Under the pieces are notes generated by a model. It made no database searches and had not been told where the DNA came from. It saw nothing but the letters and a program-made list of their open reading frames with translations. This document shows, one piece after another, positions 1 to 5,356 of a DNA stretch of 7,042 bases. The position numbers and the translations under genes are program-made. Origin of the DNA: Rhodanobacteraceae bacterium (GTDB lineage Bacteria; Pseudomonadota; Gammaproteobacteria; Xanthomonadales; Rhodanobacteraceae); NCBI GenBank assembly GCA_025928735.1, contig JAICIW010000118.1:1-7042 (forward strand). Direction: 5' to 3'. Numbering within the stretch: the first letter of the stretch is position 1; each line of letters begins with the position of its first letter.

Positions 1-25
1 GGCGCGTCCGGCAATCCGGCGCGCC
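1..25. other. stem-loop downstream of xseB, possible terminator
   Basis: GGCGCG (1-6) pairs with CGCGCC (20-25) and CCGG (8-11) with CCGG (16-19), giving a 10-bp GC stem with one bulged T (7) and a CAAT loop. It lies 14 bases past the xseB stop on the minus strand. A U-tract, if present, would fall beyond the left edge, so terminator function cannot be judged. In many gammaproteobacteria ispA follows xseB; it may lie outside the window. Confidence 0.4.
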
Positions 26-39
26 CGCATCGCATCGCT

Positions 40-312
40 TCAGGGTTCTTCGGCTGGCGCAAACGGCTGGGCTGATTCGGGACGTCCCGGATCGAGCAGC
101 AGCTTGACGCGCGCCTCGGTCTGTTCGAGCGCCGACTGGCAACTGCGGAAGAGCGCGATGCCGCGTTCGAACGCACGCAGCGATTCATCCAGGCTCAACT
201 CGCCGCCTTCCATTTTCGCGACCAGCTGTTCCAGTTCGTCGAGCGACTGCTCGAACTGCGCGACGGGCGAAACATCCGCTGCAGGCGCGTCGGGTTTGAC
301 GGATTTCGGCAT
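40..312 (-). CDS. xseB: exodeoxyribonuclease VII small subunit
   Basis: A 90-residue XseB, the small subunit that binds in several copies to XseA to form exonuclease VII, a cytoplasmic enzyme that cuts single-stranded DNA from both ends into oligonucleotides and takes part in mismatch repair. The family core is visible at residues ~19-70: FEQSLDELEQLVAKMEGGEL, then SLDESLRAFERGIAL, then a Cys (58) and a heptad-like ALEQTEARVKLL helix. The length is normal (about 80 residues in E. coli); the N-terminal ~17 residues and the Pro-rich tail are poorly conserved in the family. The ATG at 310-312 is the only sensible start, but no clear Shine-Dalgarno sequence precedes it. It diverges from the tRNA cluster. 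xseA is not in the window. Family assignment is firm. Confidence 0.93.
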   Translation of the reverse strand: MPKSVKPDAPAADVSPVAQFEQSLDELEQLVAKMEGGELSLDESLRAFERGIALFRSCQSALEQTEARVKLLLDPGRPESAQPFAPAEEP

Positions 313-364
313 GCGGGCAAACTAGCGCAGCCGACAGGGCGAATCAATCGCCGGTCGGCCGTGC

Positions 365-393
365 TTGCAAGTTTCGGGCGGGTCAATGAAAAT
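365..393 (+). promoter_or_regulatory. candidate sigma70 promoter of the tRNA cluster
   Basis: TTGCAA (365-370) and GAAAAT (388-393) are separated by 17 bases, each matching 4 of 6 consensus positions. The predicted start near 400 falls just before the tRNA-His fragment, which would fit an original tRNA promoter now displaced from the intact gene. The match is modest and the call is an inference. Confidence 0.28.
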
Positions 394-407
394 TGCCGGC
401 TCGCTAT

Positions 408-428
408 GGTGGATGTGGCTCAGCTGGT
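408..428 (+). pseudogene. truncated duplicate of the tRNA-His 5' end
   Basis: Bases 407-428 match 538-559 at 21 of 22 positions (the only difference is G417 against A548). In the intact gene this block covers the extra G-1, the 5' acceptor strand, the first D-stem strand and part of the D-loop. After base 428 the similarity stops: there is no anticodon stem with GTG, no T-arm and no 3' acceptor strand here. It is therefore a fragment rather than a second tRNA. The offset between copies is 131 bp. Whether it arose by tandem duplication and decay or by an insertion at the tRNA 5' end cannot be told from one genome. Confidence 0.75.
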
Positions 429-438
429 CGAATGCGAG

Positions 439-474
439 CGCTTGCGACAGTCCAGTGGACTGTCGCGCGAAGCG
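439..474. repeat. long near-perfect hairpin between tRNA-His fragment and gene
   Basis: GCGACAGTCCA (444-454) and TGGACTGTCGC (456-466) are exact reverse complements around a single G, so a 9-bp stem with a five-base loop forms easily. An outer CGCTT (439-443) and AAGCG (470-474) extends it across a three-base bulge (467-469). No U-tract follows, so it is not a normal terminator. It looks like a dispersed palindromic (REP-like) unit, but only one copy is in the window. Confidence 0.65.
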
Positions 475-538
475 TGAGGATGAGGCAGGATGCCGACTTG
501 AGGGTGCACCATGGACGGTTGGTCGAAAACATTTCAGT

Positions 539-616
539 GGTGGATGTAGCTCAGCTGGTTAGAGTCCCGGATTGTGATTCCGGTTGTCGTGGGTTCGAGT
601 CCCATCATCCACCCCA
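539..616 (+). tRNA. tRNA-His (anticodon GTG)
   Basis: Complete cloverleaf. The acceptor strand GTGGATG (540-546) pairs with CATCCAC (606-612). The extra G at 539 faces the discriminator C613, the G-1:C73 pair that identifies tRNA-His, and CCA is encoded at 614-616. The D-stem is GCTC/GAGT with one G-U pair. The anticodon stem CCGGA (567-571)/TCCGG (579-583) encloses GTG at 574-576, and the T-arm GTGGG/CCCAT (589-605) closes normally. It decodes His codons CAC and CAU. It is followed directly by five T residues. The 5' part is duplicated 131 bp upstream. Confidence 0.97.
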
Positions 617-622
617 TTTTTG

Positions 623-628
623 TACAAT
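623..628 (+). promoter_or_regulatory. possible -10 box for tRNA-Lys
   Basis: TACAAT matches 5 of 6 consensus positions and lies 11 bases before tRNA-Lys. No good -35 is seen at the expected place, which would fall inside the 3' end of tRNA-His. Co-transcription with tRNA-His is equally possible. Confidence 0.28.
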
Positions 629-639
629 GCACGGTTTGC

Positions 640-715
640 GGGCCGTTAGCTCAGTTGGTAGAGCAGGAGACTCTTAATCTCTTGGTCGTAGGTTCGAATC
701 CTACACGGCCCACCA
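640..715 (+). tRNA. tRNA-Lys (anticodon CTT)
   Basis: Complete 76-base tRNA. The acceptor GGGCCGT (640-646) pairs with ACGGCCC (705-711), discriminator A712, encoded CCA 713-715. The D-arm GCTC/GAGC is regular. The anticodon stem GGAGA (666-670)/TCTCT (678-682) holds anticodon CTT at 673-675, reading AAG. The T-arm GTAGG/CCTAC is intact. A CTT isoacceptor in addition to a TTT one (expected elsewhere) is usual in GC-rich genomes. Only 23 bases separate it from tRNA-His, and it too is followed by five T residues. Confidence 0.97.
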
Positions 716-749
716 TTTTTGATCAGGCAGGATTGCCCCTCACCCTTGC

Positions 750-784
750 ATCGCCCGCCTGCGGAAGGGGCGATCATTTCGCCC
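750..784. other. overlapping alternative stem-loops between tRNA-Lys and tRNA-Leu
   Basis: ATCGCCC (750-756) pairs exactly with GGGCGAT (768-774), and GGGCG (768-772) can instead pair with CGCCC (780-784). The two folds exclude each other. No long T run follows either. This could be a weak processing or termination site after tRNA-Lys, or a dispersed repeat remnant; function is not shown. Confidence 0.3.
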
Positions 785-791
785 GGCGCGA

Positions 792-797
792 TATGAT
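792..797 (+). promoter_or_regulatory. possible -10 box for tRNA-Leu
   Basis: TATGAT matches 5 of 6 consensus positions, ends 14 bases before the tRNA-Leu 5' end, and is followed by a GC-rich stretch (cccg) as often seen at tRNA promoters. The -35 region is poor, so the call is tentative. Confidence 0.35.
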
Positions 798-811
798 CCC
801 GATCGAGCAGG

Positions 812-898
812 GCGAAAGTGGCGGAACTGGTAGACGCGCTGGATTTAGGTTCCAGTGGGCTAACCCCCGTGCGGGTTCGAGTCCCGCCTTTCGCACCA
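812..898 (+). tRNA. tRNA-Leu (anticodon TAG)
   Basis: Complete 87-base class II tRNA. The acceptor GCGAAAG (812-818) pairs with CTTTCGC (888-894), discriminator A895 (the leucine identity base), encoded CCA 896-898. The anticodon stem CTGGA (839-843)/TCCAG (851-855) encloses TAG at 846-848, reading CUA and, by wobble, other CUN codons. The long variable arm (856-870) with a GGG/CCC stem is typical of tRNA-Leu, and the T-arm GCGGG/CCCGC closes correctly. It is the last tRNA before tig, as in other gammaproteobacteria where a tRNA cluster precedes this operon. Confidence 0.97.
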
Positions 899-948
899 GG
901 AAGTATCTTTTTGCCATGGATGAGGAAGTACCTTTTGCCCATGGATGG
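899..948 (+). repeat. imperfect 25-bp tandem repeat after tRNA-Leu
   Basis: Two adjacent 25-base units, 899-923 and 924-948, agree at 21 of 25 positions and share GGAAGTA at the start and CCATGGATG near the end. They start at the base after the tRNA CCA. The second unit also carries a weak TTGCC/GGCAA stem (935-939/947-951). The rest of the gap to tig (949-1111) shows no gene; CATGAT at 1064-1069 is a weak -10 look-alike without a -35, so the tig promoter is not identified. Confidence 0.7.
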
Positions 949-1111
949 CAATCGGTAAGCTCGCCCCGAAGCATTTCCAAGTCTGAATGTCGAACAACGG
1001 GCTTGCAGGAAACAGCCGGTGTGCAGGGAAGCGGCTCTGCGTCAGGGACGGCGCGTTTCTGGGCATGATCGGCACGAACACGCAACATCGCACTGAACAT
1101 CAGGAGCTGCA

Positions 1112-2419
1112 ATGCAAGTGTCCCTGGAAAACGTCGGCAAGCTCGAGCGCAAGCTGACGGTCAAGTTCCCGGCCGAACAGTTCGAGTCGAAGGTGCGCCA
1201 GCGCATCAGCGAACTCGGACGCAACGTGCGGCTGAAGGGTTTCCGGCCCGGCAAGGTGCCGACCAAGGTCATCGAGCAGCGCTTTGGTGAGCAGGTGCGC
1301 GGCGAGGCGCTGTCCGACCTGATCGGCAGCACCTTCCGGGAAGCCGTGCAACAACAGAACCTGCAACCGGTCGCCAATCCGAGCATCGACACCGACGGCA
1401 AACCGCAGGATGGCGAAATCGCCTACACCGCGACTTTCGAGGTGATGCCGGAACTTCCGACGGTGGAAGTCGCGATCCTGAAGATCGATCGCCCGAAGGC
1501 GGACGTTGGCGATGCTGACGTCGACCGAATGATCGAAACCCTGCAGGTGCAGCGCCGGGTGTTCGAGAAGGTCGACCGCGCCGCCGTCGACGGCGACATG
1601 GTGATCGTGGATTACACCGCGCAGACGGACGATTTCCGCCATCCGGCCGAGGGTCGGGAGCGTGCCGCCACGGTGCTGGGCGGCAACACTGCGCTGGCGG
1701 CGTTCGACGGGGCTTTGCGGGGCCACAAGGCGGGCGAAGAGCTGTCGTTCGAGGCCCAATTTCCGCCGACTTTCCCGATTCCGCAGCTTGCCGCCAAGCA
1801 GGCACGGGTCGAACTGAAGATCGGCGAAGTGCAGGAGTCGAAAACCCCCGAGGTGGACGAGGCCTTCATCCGCAATTTCGGGATCGCCGACGGCAGCGTC
1901 GAGACCTTCCGTACCGAAGTCCGCGCCAACCTGGAGCGCGAACTGGACAACGCCCTGCGCGCGCGCCTTCGCAACGAGGTGGGCGCCAAGCTCGCGGCCA
2001 CCTACGCTGACGTCGACGTGCCGAAGGTGCTCGAAAACGCCGAGGCCGAATCGCTGGTGCGCGCGGCCATGCCGGATCTTTCCGGTGAGCAGTCGCTGCC
2101 CCTGGCCGCGCTGGAAGCCGCGCAGCCGATCGCCCATCAACGCGTGATTGCCGGGCTGCTGCTTCGCCAGATCGCGCAGAGCAACAACCTGCGGGTGGAC
2201 AATCGCAAGGTGACCGAACGGATCGCCAAGATCGCGTCGACCTACGAAGAACCCGAACAGGTCATTGAACTCTATCGCAGCAACCCCCAGATGATGGACA
2301 ACGTTCGCACCGCCGTCCTCGAGGACCAGGTTTCCGAATGGGTGGCCGACCATGCGGACACCACTGAAGTGACTTTGAGCTTCGACGAGGTGATGCACCC
2401 GCAAAACAACGCGGGCTGA
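1112..2419 (+). CDS. tig: trigger factor, ribosome-associated chaperone and prolyl isomerase
   Basis: A 435-residue trigger factor (E. coli 432). It docks on ribosomal protein L23 at the exit tunnel, shields nascent chains and has peptidyl-prolyl isomerase activity. The N-terminal ribosome-binding domain (~1-115) carries the signature GFRPGKVP at 43-50. The middle FKBP-like isomerase domain spans ~155-240 (VDGDMVIVDYTAQ to ARVELKIGEVQ). The helical C-terminal chaperone domain starts near EVDEAFIRNFGI (247) and ends with LSFDEVM. The signature has Pro46 where E. coli has Lys in the FRK loop; Xanthomonas proteins also have FRP as I recall. The start is fixed by AGGAG at 1102-1106, five bases before ATG. 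It lies 25 bp upstream of clpP, so the two are probably co-transcribed. Confidence 0.97.
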   Translation: MQVSLENVGKLERKLTVKFPAEQFESKVRQRISELGRNVRLKGFRPGKVPTKVIEQRFGEQVRGEALSDLIGSTFREAVQQQNLQPVANPSIDTDGKPQDGEIAYTATFEVMPELPTVEVAILKIDRPKADVGDADVDRMIETLQVQRRVFEKVDRAAVDGDMVIVDYTAQTDDFRHPAEGRERAATVLGGNTALAAFDGALRGHKAGEELSFEAQFPPTFPIPQLAAKQARVELKIGEVQESKTPEVDEAFIRNFGIADGSVETFRTEVRANLERELDNALRARLRNEVGAKLAATYADVDVPKVLENAEAESLVRAAMPDLSGEQSLPLAALEAAQPIAHQRVIAGLLLRQIAQSNNLRVDNRKVTERIAKIASTYEEPEQVIELYRSNPQMMDNVRTAVLEDQVSEWVADHADTTEVTLSFDEVMHPQNNAG

Positions 2420-2444
2420 CCGCACCCGTCCACCGGAGAATTCC

Positions 2445-3080
2445 ATGCAGCAGCAATCCCAGCAGACCAAGGCGTTGAATCTGGTCCCGATCGTGGTCGA
2501 GCAGACCGCGCGCGGCGAGCGTTCGTTCGACATCTATTCGCGGTTGCTGAAGGAACGCATCATCTTCCTGGTCGGCCCGATCGACGACAACGTCGCCAAT
2601 CTGGTCGTGGCGCAGATGCTGTTTCTGGAGTCGGAAAACCCCGAGAAGGACATCCAGTTCTACATCAACAGCCCGGGCGGCGTGGTCTCGGCCGGTTTGG
2701 CGATCTACGACACGATGCAGTTCGTCAAGCCCGACATCAGCACCATGTGCGTCGGGCAGGCCTCAAGCGCAGCGTCGTTGCTGCTGATGGCCGGCACCAA
2801 GGGCAAGCGGTTCGCGCTGCCGAACTCGCGCATCATGATCCACCAGCCCTCCGGCGGCGCCCAGGGCCAGGCCACGGACATCGAAATCCACGCCCGCGAA
2901 ATCCTGTACCTGCGCGGACGCCTCAACGAAATCTACGCCACGCACACGGGCAAGACCGTCGAGGAAATCGCCCGCGACATGGAGCGCGACCGCTACATGA
3001 GCGCCAACGAGGCGAAGGACTACGGCCTGATCGACGCGATGTTCGAGCGCCGTCCCGACGAGTCGGTGAAGTCGGCCTGA
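2445..3080 (+). CDS. clpP: ATP-dependent Clp protease proteolytic subunit
   Basis: A 211-residue ClpP serine peptidase, which forms two stacked heptameric rings and degrades proteins fed in by ClpX or ClpA in the cytoplasm. The catalytic triad is complete by alignment with E. coli: Ser108 in GQASSAAS, His133 in MIHQP, Asp182 in MERDRYMS, with the E. coli spacing (25 and 49 residues). The N-terminus LNLVPIVVEQTARGER matches the family, where a short propeptide is removed. The glycine-rich segment INSPGGVVSAG (74-84), which helps form the oxyanion hole, is present. The residues after the catalytic Ser are AAS rather than the common MGA (see findings). GGAG at 2435-2438, six bases before ATG, supports the start. 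It follows tig closely and precedes clpX by 152 bp. Confidence 0.97.
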   Translation: MQQQSQQTKALNLVPIVVEQTARGERSFDIYSRLLKERIIFLVGPIDDNVANLVVAQMLFLESENPEKDIQFYINSPGGVVSAGLAIYDTMQFVKPDISTMCVGQASSAASLLLMAGTKGKRFALPNSRIMIHQPSGGAQGQATDIEIHAREILYLRGRLNEIYATHTGKTVEEIARDMERDRYMSANEAKDYGLIDAMFERRPDESVKSA

Positions 3081-3118
3081 GACATCAGTCGCAACTTCGC
3101 GATTTTCCACTGTTTCCC

Positions 3119-3136
3119 GCGCGTTTCTGAACGCGC
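3119..3136. other. stem-loop in the clpP-clpX gap
   Basis: GCGCGTT (3119-3125) and AACGCGC (3130-3136) form a perfect 7-bp stem with a TCTG loop. No T run follows on either strand, so it may slow or process the transcript between clpP and clpX rather than end it. A second small stem, GGGG/CCCC with loop TAAT (3186-3197), lies closer to clpX. Confidence 0.45.
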
Positions 3137-3163
3137 AGCAGCGCTGGGCCAAGCGTCCGGCTG

Positions 3164-3172
3164 TGTTATGCT
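3164..3172 (+). promoter_or_regulatory. extended -10 promoter, likely for clpX
   Basis: TGT followed by TATGCT (3167-3172) gives an extended -10 element; the -35 region (CTGGGC, 3144-3149, spacing 17) is weak, as is common with extended -10 promoters. The transcript would start near 3179, about 54 bases before the clpX ATG. A separate clpX promoter is known in other gammaproteobacteria; here it is a sequence-based inference. Confidence 0.42.
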
Positions 3173-3232
3173 GCAACCGAAGTCCGGGGTAATCCCCATG
3201 ACGCATCGCAAGACTGATCGACGGAGCACGAA

Positions 3233-4525
3233 ATGAGCGAGGACCGGCCCAGCCGCGGCAGCGAAGGCGGCAAGATCCTGTATTGCTCGTTCTGCGGCAA
3301 AAGCCAGCACGAAGTCCGCAAGCTGATCGCGGGCCCCAGCGTGTTCATTTGCGACGAATGCGTCGAGCTCTGCAACGACATCATCCGCGAGGAACTGGAA
3401 GAGAAGGCCGCTTCCGGCCGCACCCAGTTGCCGAAGCCGCACGAGATCATGGATACGCTCGATCAGTACGTGATCGGGCAGACCCGCGCCAAGAAGGCGC
3501 TGGCCGTCGCGGTGTACAACCACTACAAGCGGATGGAATCGCGGGCGAAGAAAGATGACATCGAGCTTGCGAAGTCGAACATCCTGCTGATCGGTCCGAC
3601 CGGTTGCGGCAAGACGCTGTTGGCCGAAACGCTGGCGCGGCTTTTGAACGTGCCGTTCACGATCGCCGACGCGACCACGCTCACCGAAGCGGGCTATGTC
3701 GGCGAGGACGTCGAGAACATCATCCAGAAGCTGCTGCAGAAGTGCGATTACGACGTCGAGAAGGCGCAGACCGGCATCGTCTACATCGACGAGATCGACA
3801 AGATTTCGCGCAAGAGCGAAAACCCGTCGATCACCCGCGACGTCTCCGGCGAAGGCGTGCAGCAGGCGCTGCTGAAGCTCATCGAAGGCACGGTAGCCTC
3901 GGTGCCGCCGCAGGGCGGGCGCAAGCACCCACAGCAGGAGTTCCTGCAGGTCGACACCCGCAACATCCTGTTCATTTGCGGTGGTGCGTTCTCGGGCCTC
4001 GACAAGGTGATCCAGCAACGTTCGGAAACCACGGGCATCGGCTTCTCGGCCGAGATCCGCAGCAAGGAGCGCAAGCAGAACGTCGGCACGCTGCTGGCCA
4101 ACGTCGAACCGGAGGACCTGGTCAAGTACGGCCTGATCCCGGAATTCGTCGGACGCTTGCCCGTCGTCGCCACGCTGGACGAGCTGGACGAAGATGCGCT
4201 GGTGAAGATCCTCACCGAGCCCAGGAACGCGATCACCAAGCAGTTCAAGAAGATTTTCGATATGGAAAACGTCGAGATCGAATTCCGCCCGGATGCTCTG
4301 AACGCGATCGCCAAGCGCGCGATCAAGCGCAAGACCGGCGCGCGAGGGCTGCGCACGATCCTGGAAAGCGTGCTGCTCGATACGATGTACGAGTTGCCTT
4401 CGCTGGAGCACGTCAGCAAGGTCGTGGTCGATGAAGCCGTGATCAACGGTCAGGCCGAACCGTACCTGATCTACCGCGGCAACCTGCAGCAGCAGCGCGC
4501 GGCGGGCGAGGGCGACGCCGCCTGA
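3233..4525 (+). CDS. clpX: ClpX, ATP-dependent unfoldase and specificity subunit of ClpXP
   Basis: A 430-residue ClpX, a hexameric AAA+ unfoldase that recognises degradation tags such as SsrA, threads substrates through its pore and delivers them to ClpP. The N-terminal zinc domain has Cys18, Cys21, Cys40 and Cys43. The AAA+ core shows Walker A GPTGCGKT (121-128), pore-1 loop GYVG (154-157), Walker B IVYIDEID (182-189), the RKH loop (230-232), the IGF loop that docks on ClpP (269-271), the arginine finger in EFVGRLP (R308) and sensor 2 in GARGLR (R371). Every key element is intact. GGAG at 3223-3226, six bases before ATG, sets the start. The C-terminal tail after IYRG is short and variable. 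lon does not follow it, unlike in most relatives. Confidence 0.98.
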   Translation: MSEDRPSRGSEGGKILYCSFCGKSQHEVRKLIAGPSVFICDECVELCNDIIREELEEKAASGRTQLPKPHEIMDTLDQYVIGQTRAKKALAVAVYNHYKRMESRAKKDDIELAKSNILLIGPTGCGKTLLAETLARLLNVPFTIADATTLTEAGYVGEDVENIIQKLLQKCDYDVEKAQTGIVYIDEIDKISRKSENPSITRDVSGEGVQQALLKLIEGTVASVPPQGGRKHPQQEFLQVDTRNILFICGGAFSGLDKVIQQRSETTGIGFSAEIRSKERKQNVGTLLANVEPEDLVKYGLIPEFVGRLPVVATLDELDEDALVKILTEPRNAITKQFKKIFDMENVEIEFRPDALNAIAKRAIKRKTGARGLRTILESVLLDTMYELPSLEHVSKVVVDEAVINGQAEPYLIYRGNLQQQRAAGEGDAA

Positions 4526-4583
4526 CCAAAGTGATCCGCCTCCCTTCGGGAGAGGATGGCGTGCAGCTTTCGTAGGGCGCGTG

Positions 4584-4611
4584 ACAACCCGCCTTCTTGC
4601 GGCGGGATTGT
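4584..4611 (+). terminator. likely rho-independent terminator of clpX
   Basis: CCCGCC (4588-4593) pairs with GGCGGG (4601-4606) around a seven-base loop. The stem extends through ACAA/TTGT with one bulged A (4607). The right side runs into the T-rich ATTGTT. It starts 58 bases after the clpX stop. The U-tract is short and partly inside the stem, so efficiency is uncertain. Confidence 0.45.
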
Positions 4612-4745
4612 TCGCATCACCCATGATGCTCACCCTCGCTATGCTCGGGGCCGGCCTACGGCGATCCAAATTCGTTCCAGACGAATGCGTCGCTGGGCAC
4701 TGCCGCCCTGCGGGCGGAGAGTGACTCGGGCAAAATCACAATTCT

Positions 4746-4838
4746 GAGGCTGGGCTGACGTCGGCTTGATCGACGGAAACCCAACACCTCCTCATGCGTG
4801 TTGGGCTTCGCGGATGAAGCCCGTTCAGCCCAACCTAC
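4746..4838. repeat. two inverted copies of a ~41-bp dispersed palindromic repeat
   Basis: Copy A, read on the minus strand from 4787 to 4746, and copy B, plus strand 4798-4838, both start GTGTTGGG, then TTC two bases on, share a central AAGCC and end TCAGCCCA then CCT. They face each other around a ten-base centre (4788-4797), so CCCAACAC (4780-4787) pairs exactly with GTGTTGGG (4798-4805). Copy B also folds alone: GTTGGGCT (4800-4807) with AGCCCAAC (4827-4834), or GGGCTTC (4803-4809) with GAAGCCC (4816-4822). From memory, sequences of the form GTTGGGCTTCGC...AGCCCAACCTAC recur in many proteobacterial genomes. On the minus strand the central stem is followed by TTT, so it might also help end sufE transcripts. 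Confidence 0.72.
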
Positions 4839-4877
4839 CAAGGCCGATACGGCCTGAGGCCCGGGCGAAGCCCGACA

Positions 4878-5312
4878 TCACGGCTGCAACGCTTGTTCGG
4901 CGTGCGCCTTGATGGTCTTCACCATCGCGGCGAGGCCGTTGGAACGCGTGGGCGACAGGTGTTTGCCGAGCCCGATCGCGTTGATGAATGCCGGATCGGT
5001 GTCCAGGATTTCGCGCGCGCCGTGCCCGGAATACACGCGCAGCAGCAGCGCGATCAGGCCCGACACGATGGCCGAATCGCTGGCCGCGCGCAGGTCGAGG
5101 CTATTCGCGTCACCCGACACCACGATCCAAACCTGCGACTGACAACCATCGACCTTGTTGGCCGCGGTCATGTCTTCGGGCGCCAACGGAGGCAGCTTGC
5201 GGCCGAGATCGATCAGGTATTGGTAGCGCCCGGTCCAGTCGTCGAAGAAACCGAATTCCTCGATGATTTCCTGTTGCGCGTCTATTGCGGTGTTGATGGC
5301 AAGATCGTTCAT
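4878..5312 (-). CDS. sufE: SufE-family cysteine desulfurase sulfur acceptor
   Basis: A 144-residue SufE/CsdE-family protein. SufE takes persulfide sulfur from the cysteine desulfurase SufS onto its own cysteine, stimulates that enzyme and passes sulfur to the SufBCD scaffold for Fe-S cluster assembly in the cytoplasm. The acceptor Cys57 lies in the family motif KVDGCQSQVW (53-62), and the WTGRYQYLIDLGRKLPPL stretch (26-43) and the SPTRSNGLAAM segment (120-130) are also typical. Length is normal (about 140). ATG at 5310-5312 gives the full N-terminal helix, but no clear Shine-Dalgarno sequence is seen. It lies 44 bp after cysS on the same strand and is probably co-transcribed. No sufS, sufBCD or csdA is in the window, so whether its partner is SufS or CsdA is open. 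Confidence 0.93.
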   Translation of the reverse strand: MNDLAINTAIDAQQEIIEEFGFFDDWTGRYQYLIDLGRKLPPLAPEDMTAANKVDGCQSQVWIVVSGDANSLDLRAASDSAIVSGLIALLLRVYSGHGAREILDTDPAFINAIGLGKHLSPTRSNGLAAMVKTIKAHAEQALQP

Positions 5313-5356
5313 GTGTGGATTATCGCGCGGCGTGGCCGTGCGCGTCGAACAGCTGT

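Larger units (their letters stand above)
4526..4877. other. 352-bp gene-free stretch rich in stem-loops
   Basis: No supported coding region lies here; clpX and sufE converge on it. It holds, in order: a small hairpin with a TTC loop (4540-4552), the terminator candidate (4584-4611), ATTCGT/ACGAAT with a five-base loop (4670-4686), CCGCCC/GGGCGG with a TGC loop (4703-4717), the large inverted repeat pair (4746-4838), AGGCCG/CGGCCT with an ATA loop (4841-4855) and CGGGC/GCCCG with a GAA loop (4862-4874). The last two lie just past the sufE stop on the minus strand. Such a series suggests dispersed repeats collected between convergent genes. Confidence 0.7.

Noticed and set aside
574..1068. 164-residue plus-strand open frame over the tRNA cluster, and similar small frames on both strands
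   Set aside because: They are translations of tRNA genes (phrases like GSSP and GSNPTRPT are typical of tRNA-derived false proteins) and not real genes.
313..1111. CRISPR array or mobile island in the tRNA region
   Set aside because: There are no regularly spaced repeats, no integrase or transposase gene, and no long 3' tRNA duplication; only a short 5' fragment, a hairpin and a two-unit tandem repeat are present.
1244..1249. Pro46 in place of Lys in the trigger factor FRK ribosome-binding loop
   Set aside because: FRP is, as far as I recall, normal in Xanthomonas trigger factors, and the rest of the signature is conserved, so it is a lineage feature.
1100..2533. 477-residue open frame on the minus strand opposite tig
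   Set aside because: It is a shadow of tig, caused by high GC at third codon positions; its translation is rich in His, Arg, Leu and Val with no recognisable domain, while the plus strand is an unmistakable trigger factor.
3593..3622. Cys125 in the ClpX Walker A (GPTGCGKT) instead of Ser
   Set aside because: Both GPTGSGKT and GPTGCGKT are widespread in ClpX; the change is neutral.
3020..4669. 549-residue open frame on the minus strand opposite clpX and the gap after it
   Set aside because: It covers the whole of clpX antisense and has the same shadow composition. Every ClpX motif is intact on the plus strand.
4656..4841. 61-residue minus-strand open frame after sufE
   Set aside because: Its translation is that of the dispersed inverted repeat (VGWAERASSAKPNTH-like), a common source of false small proteins.
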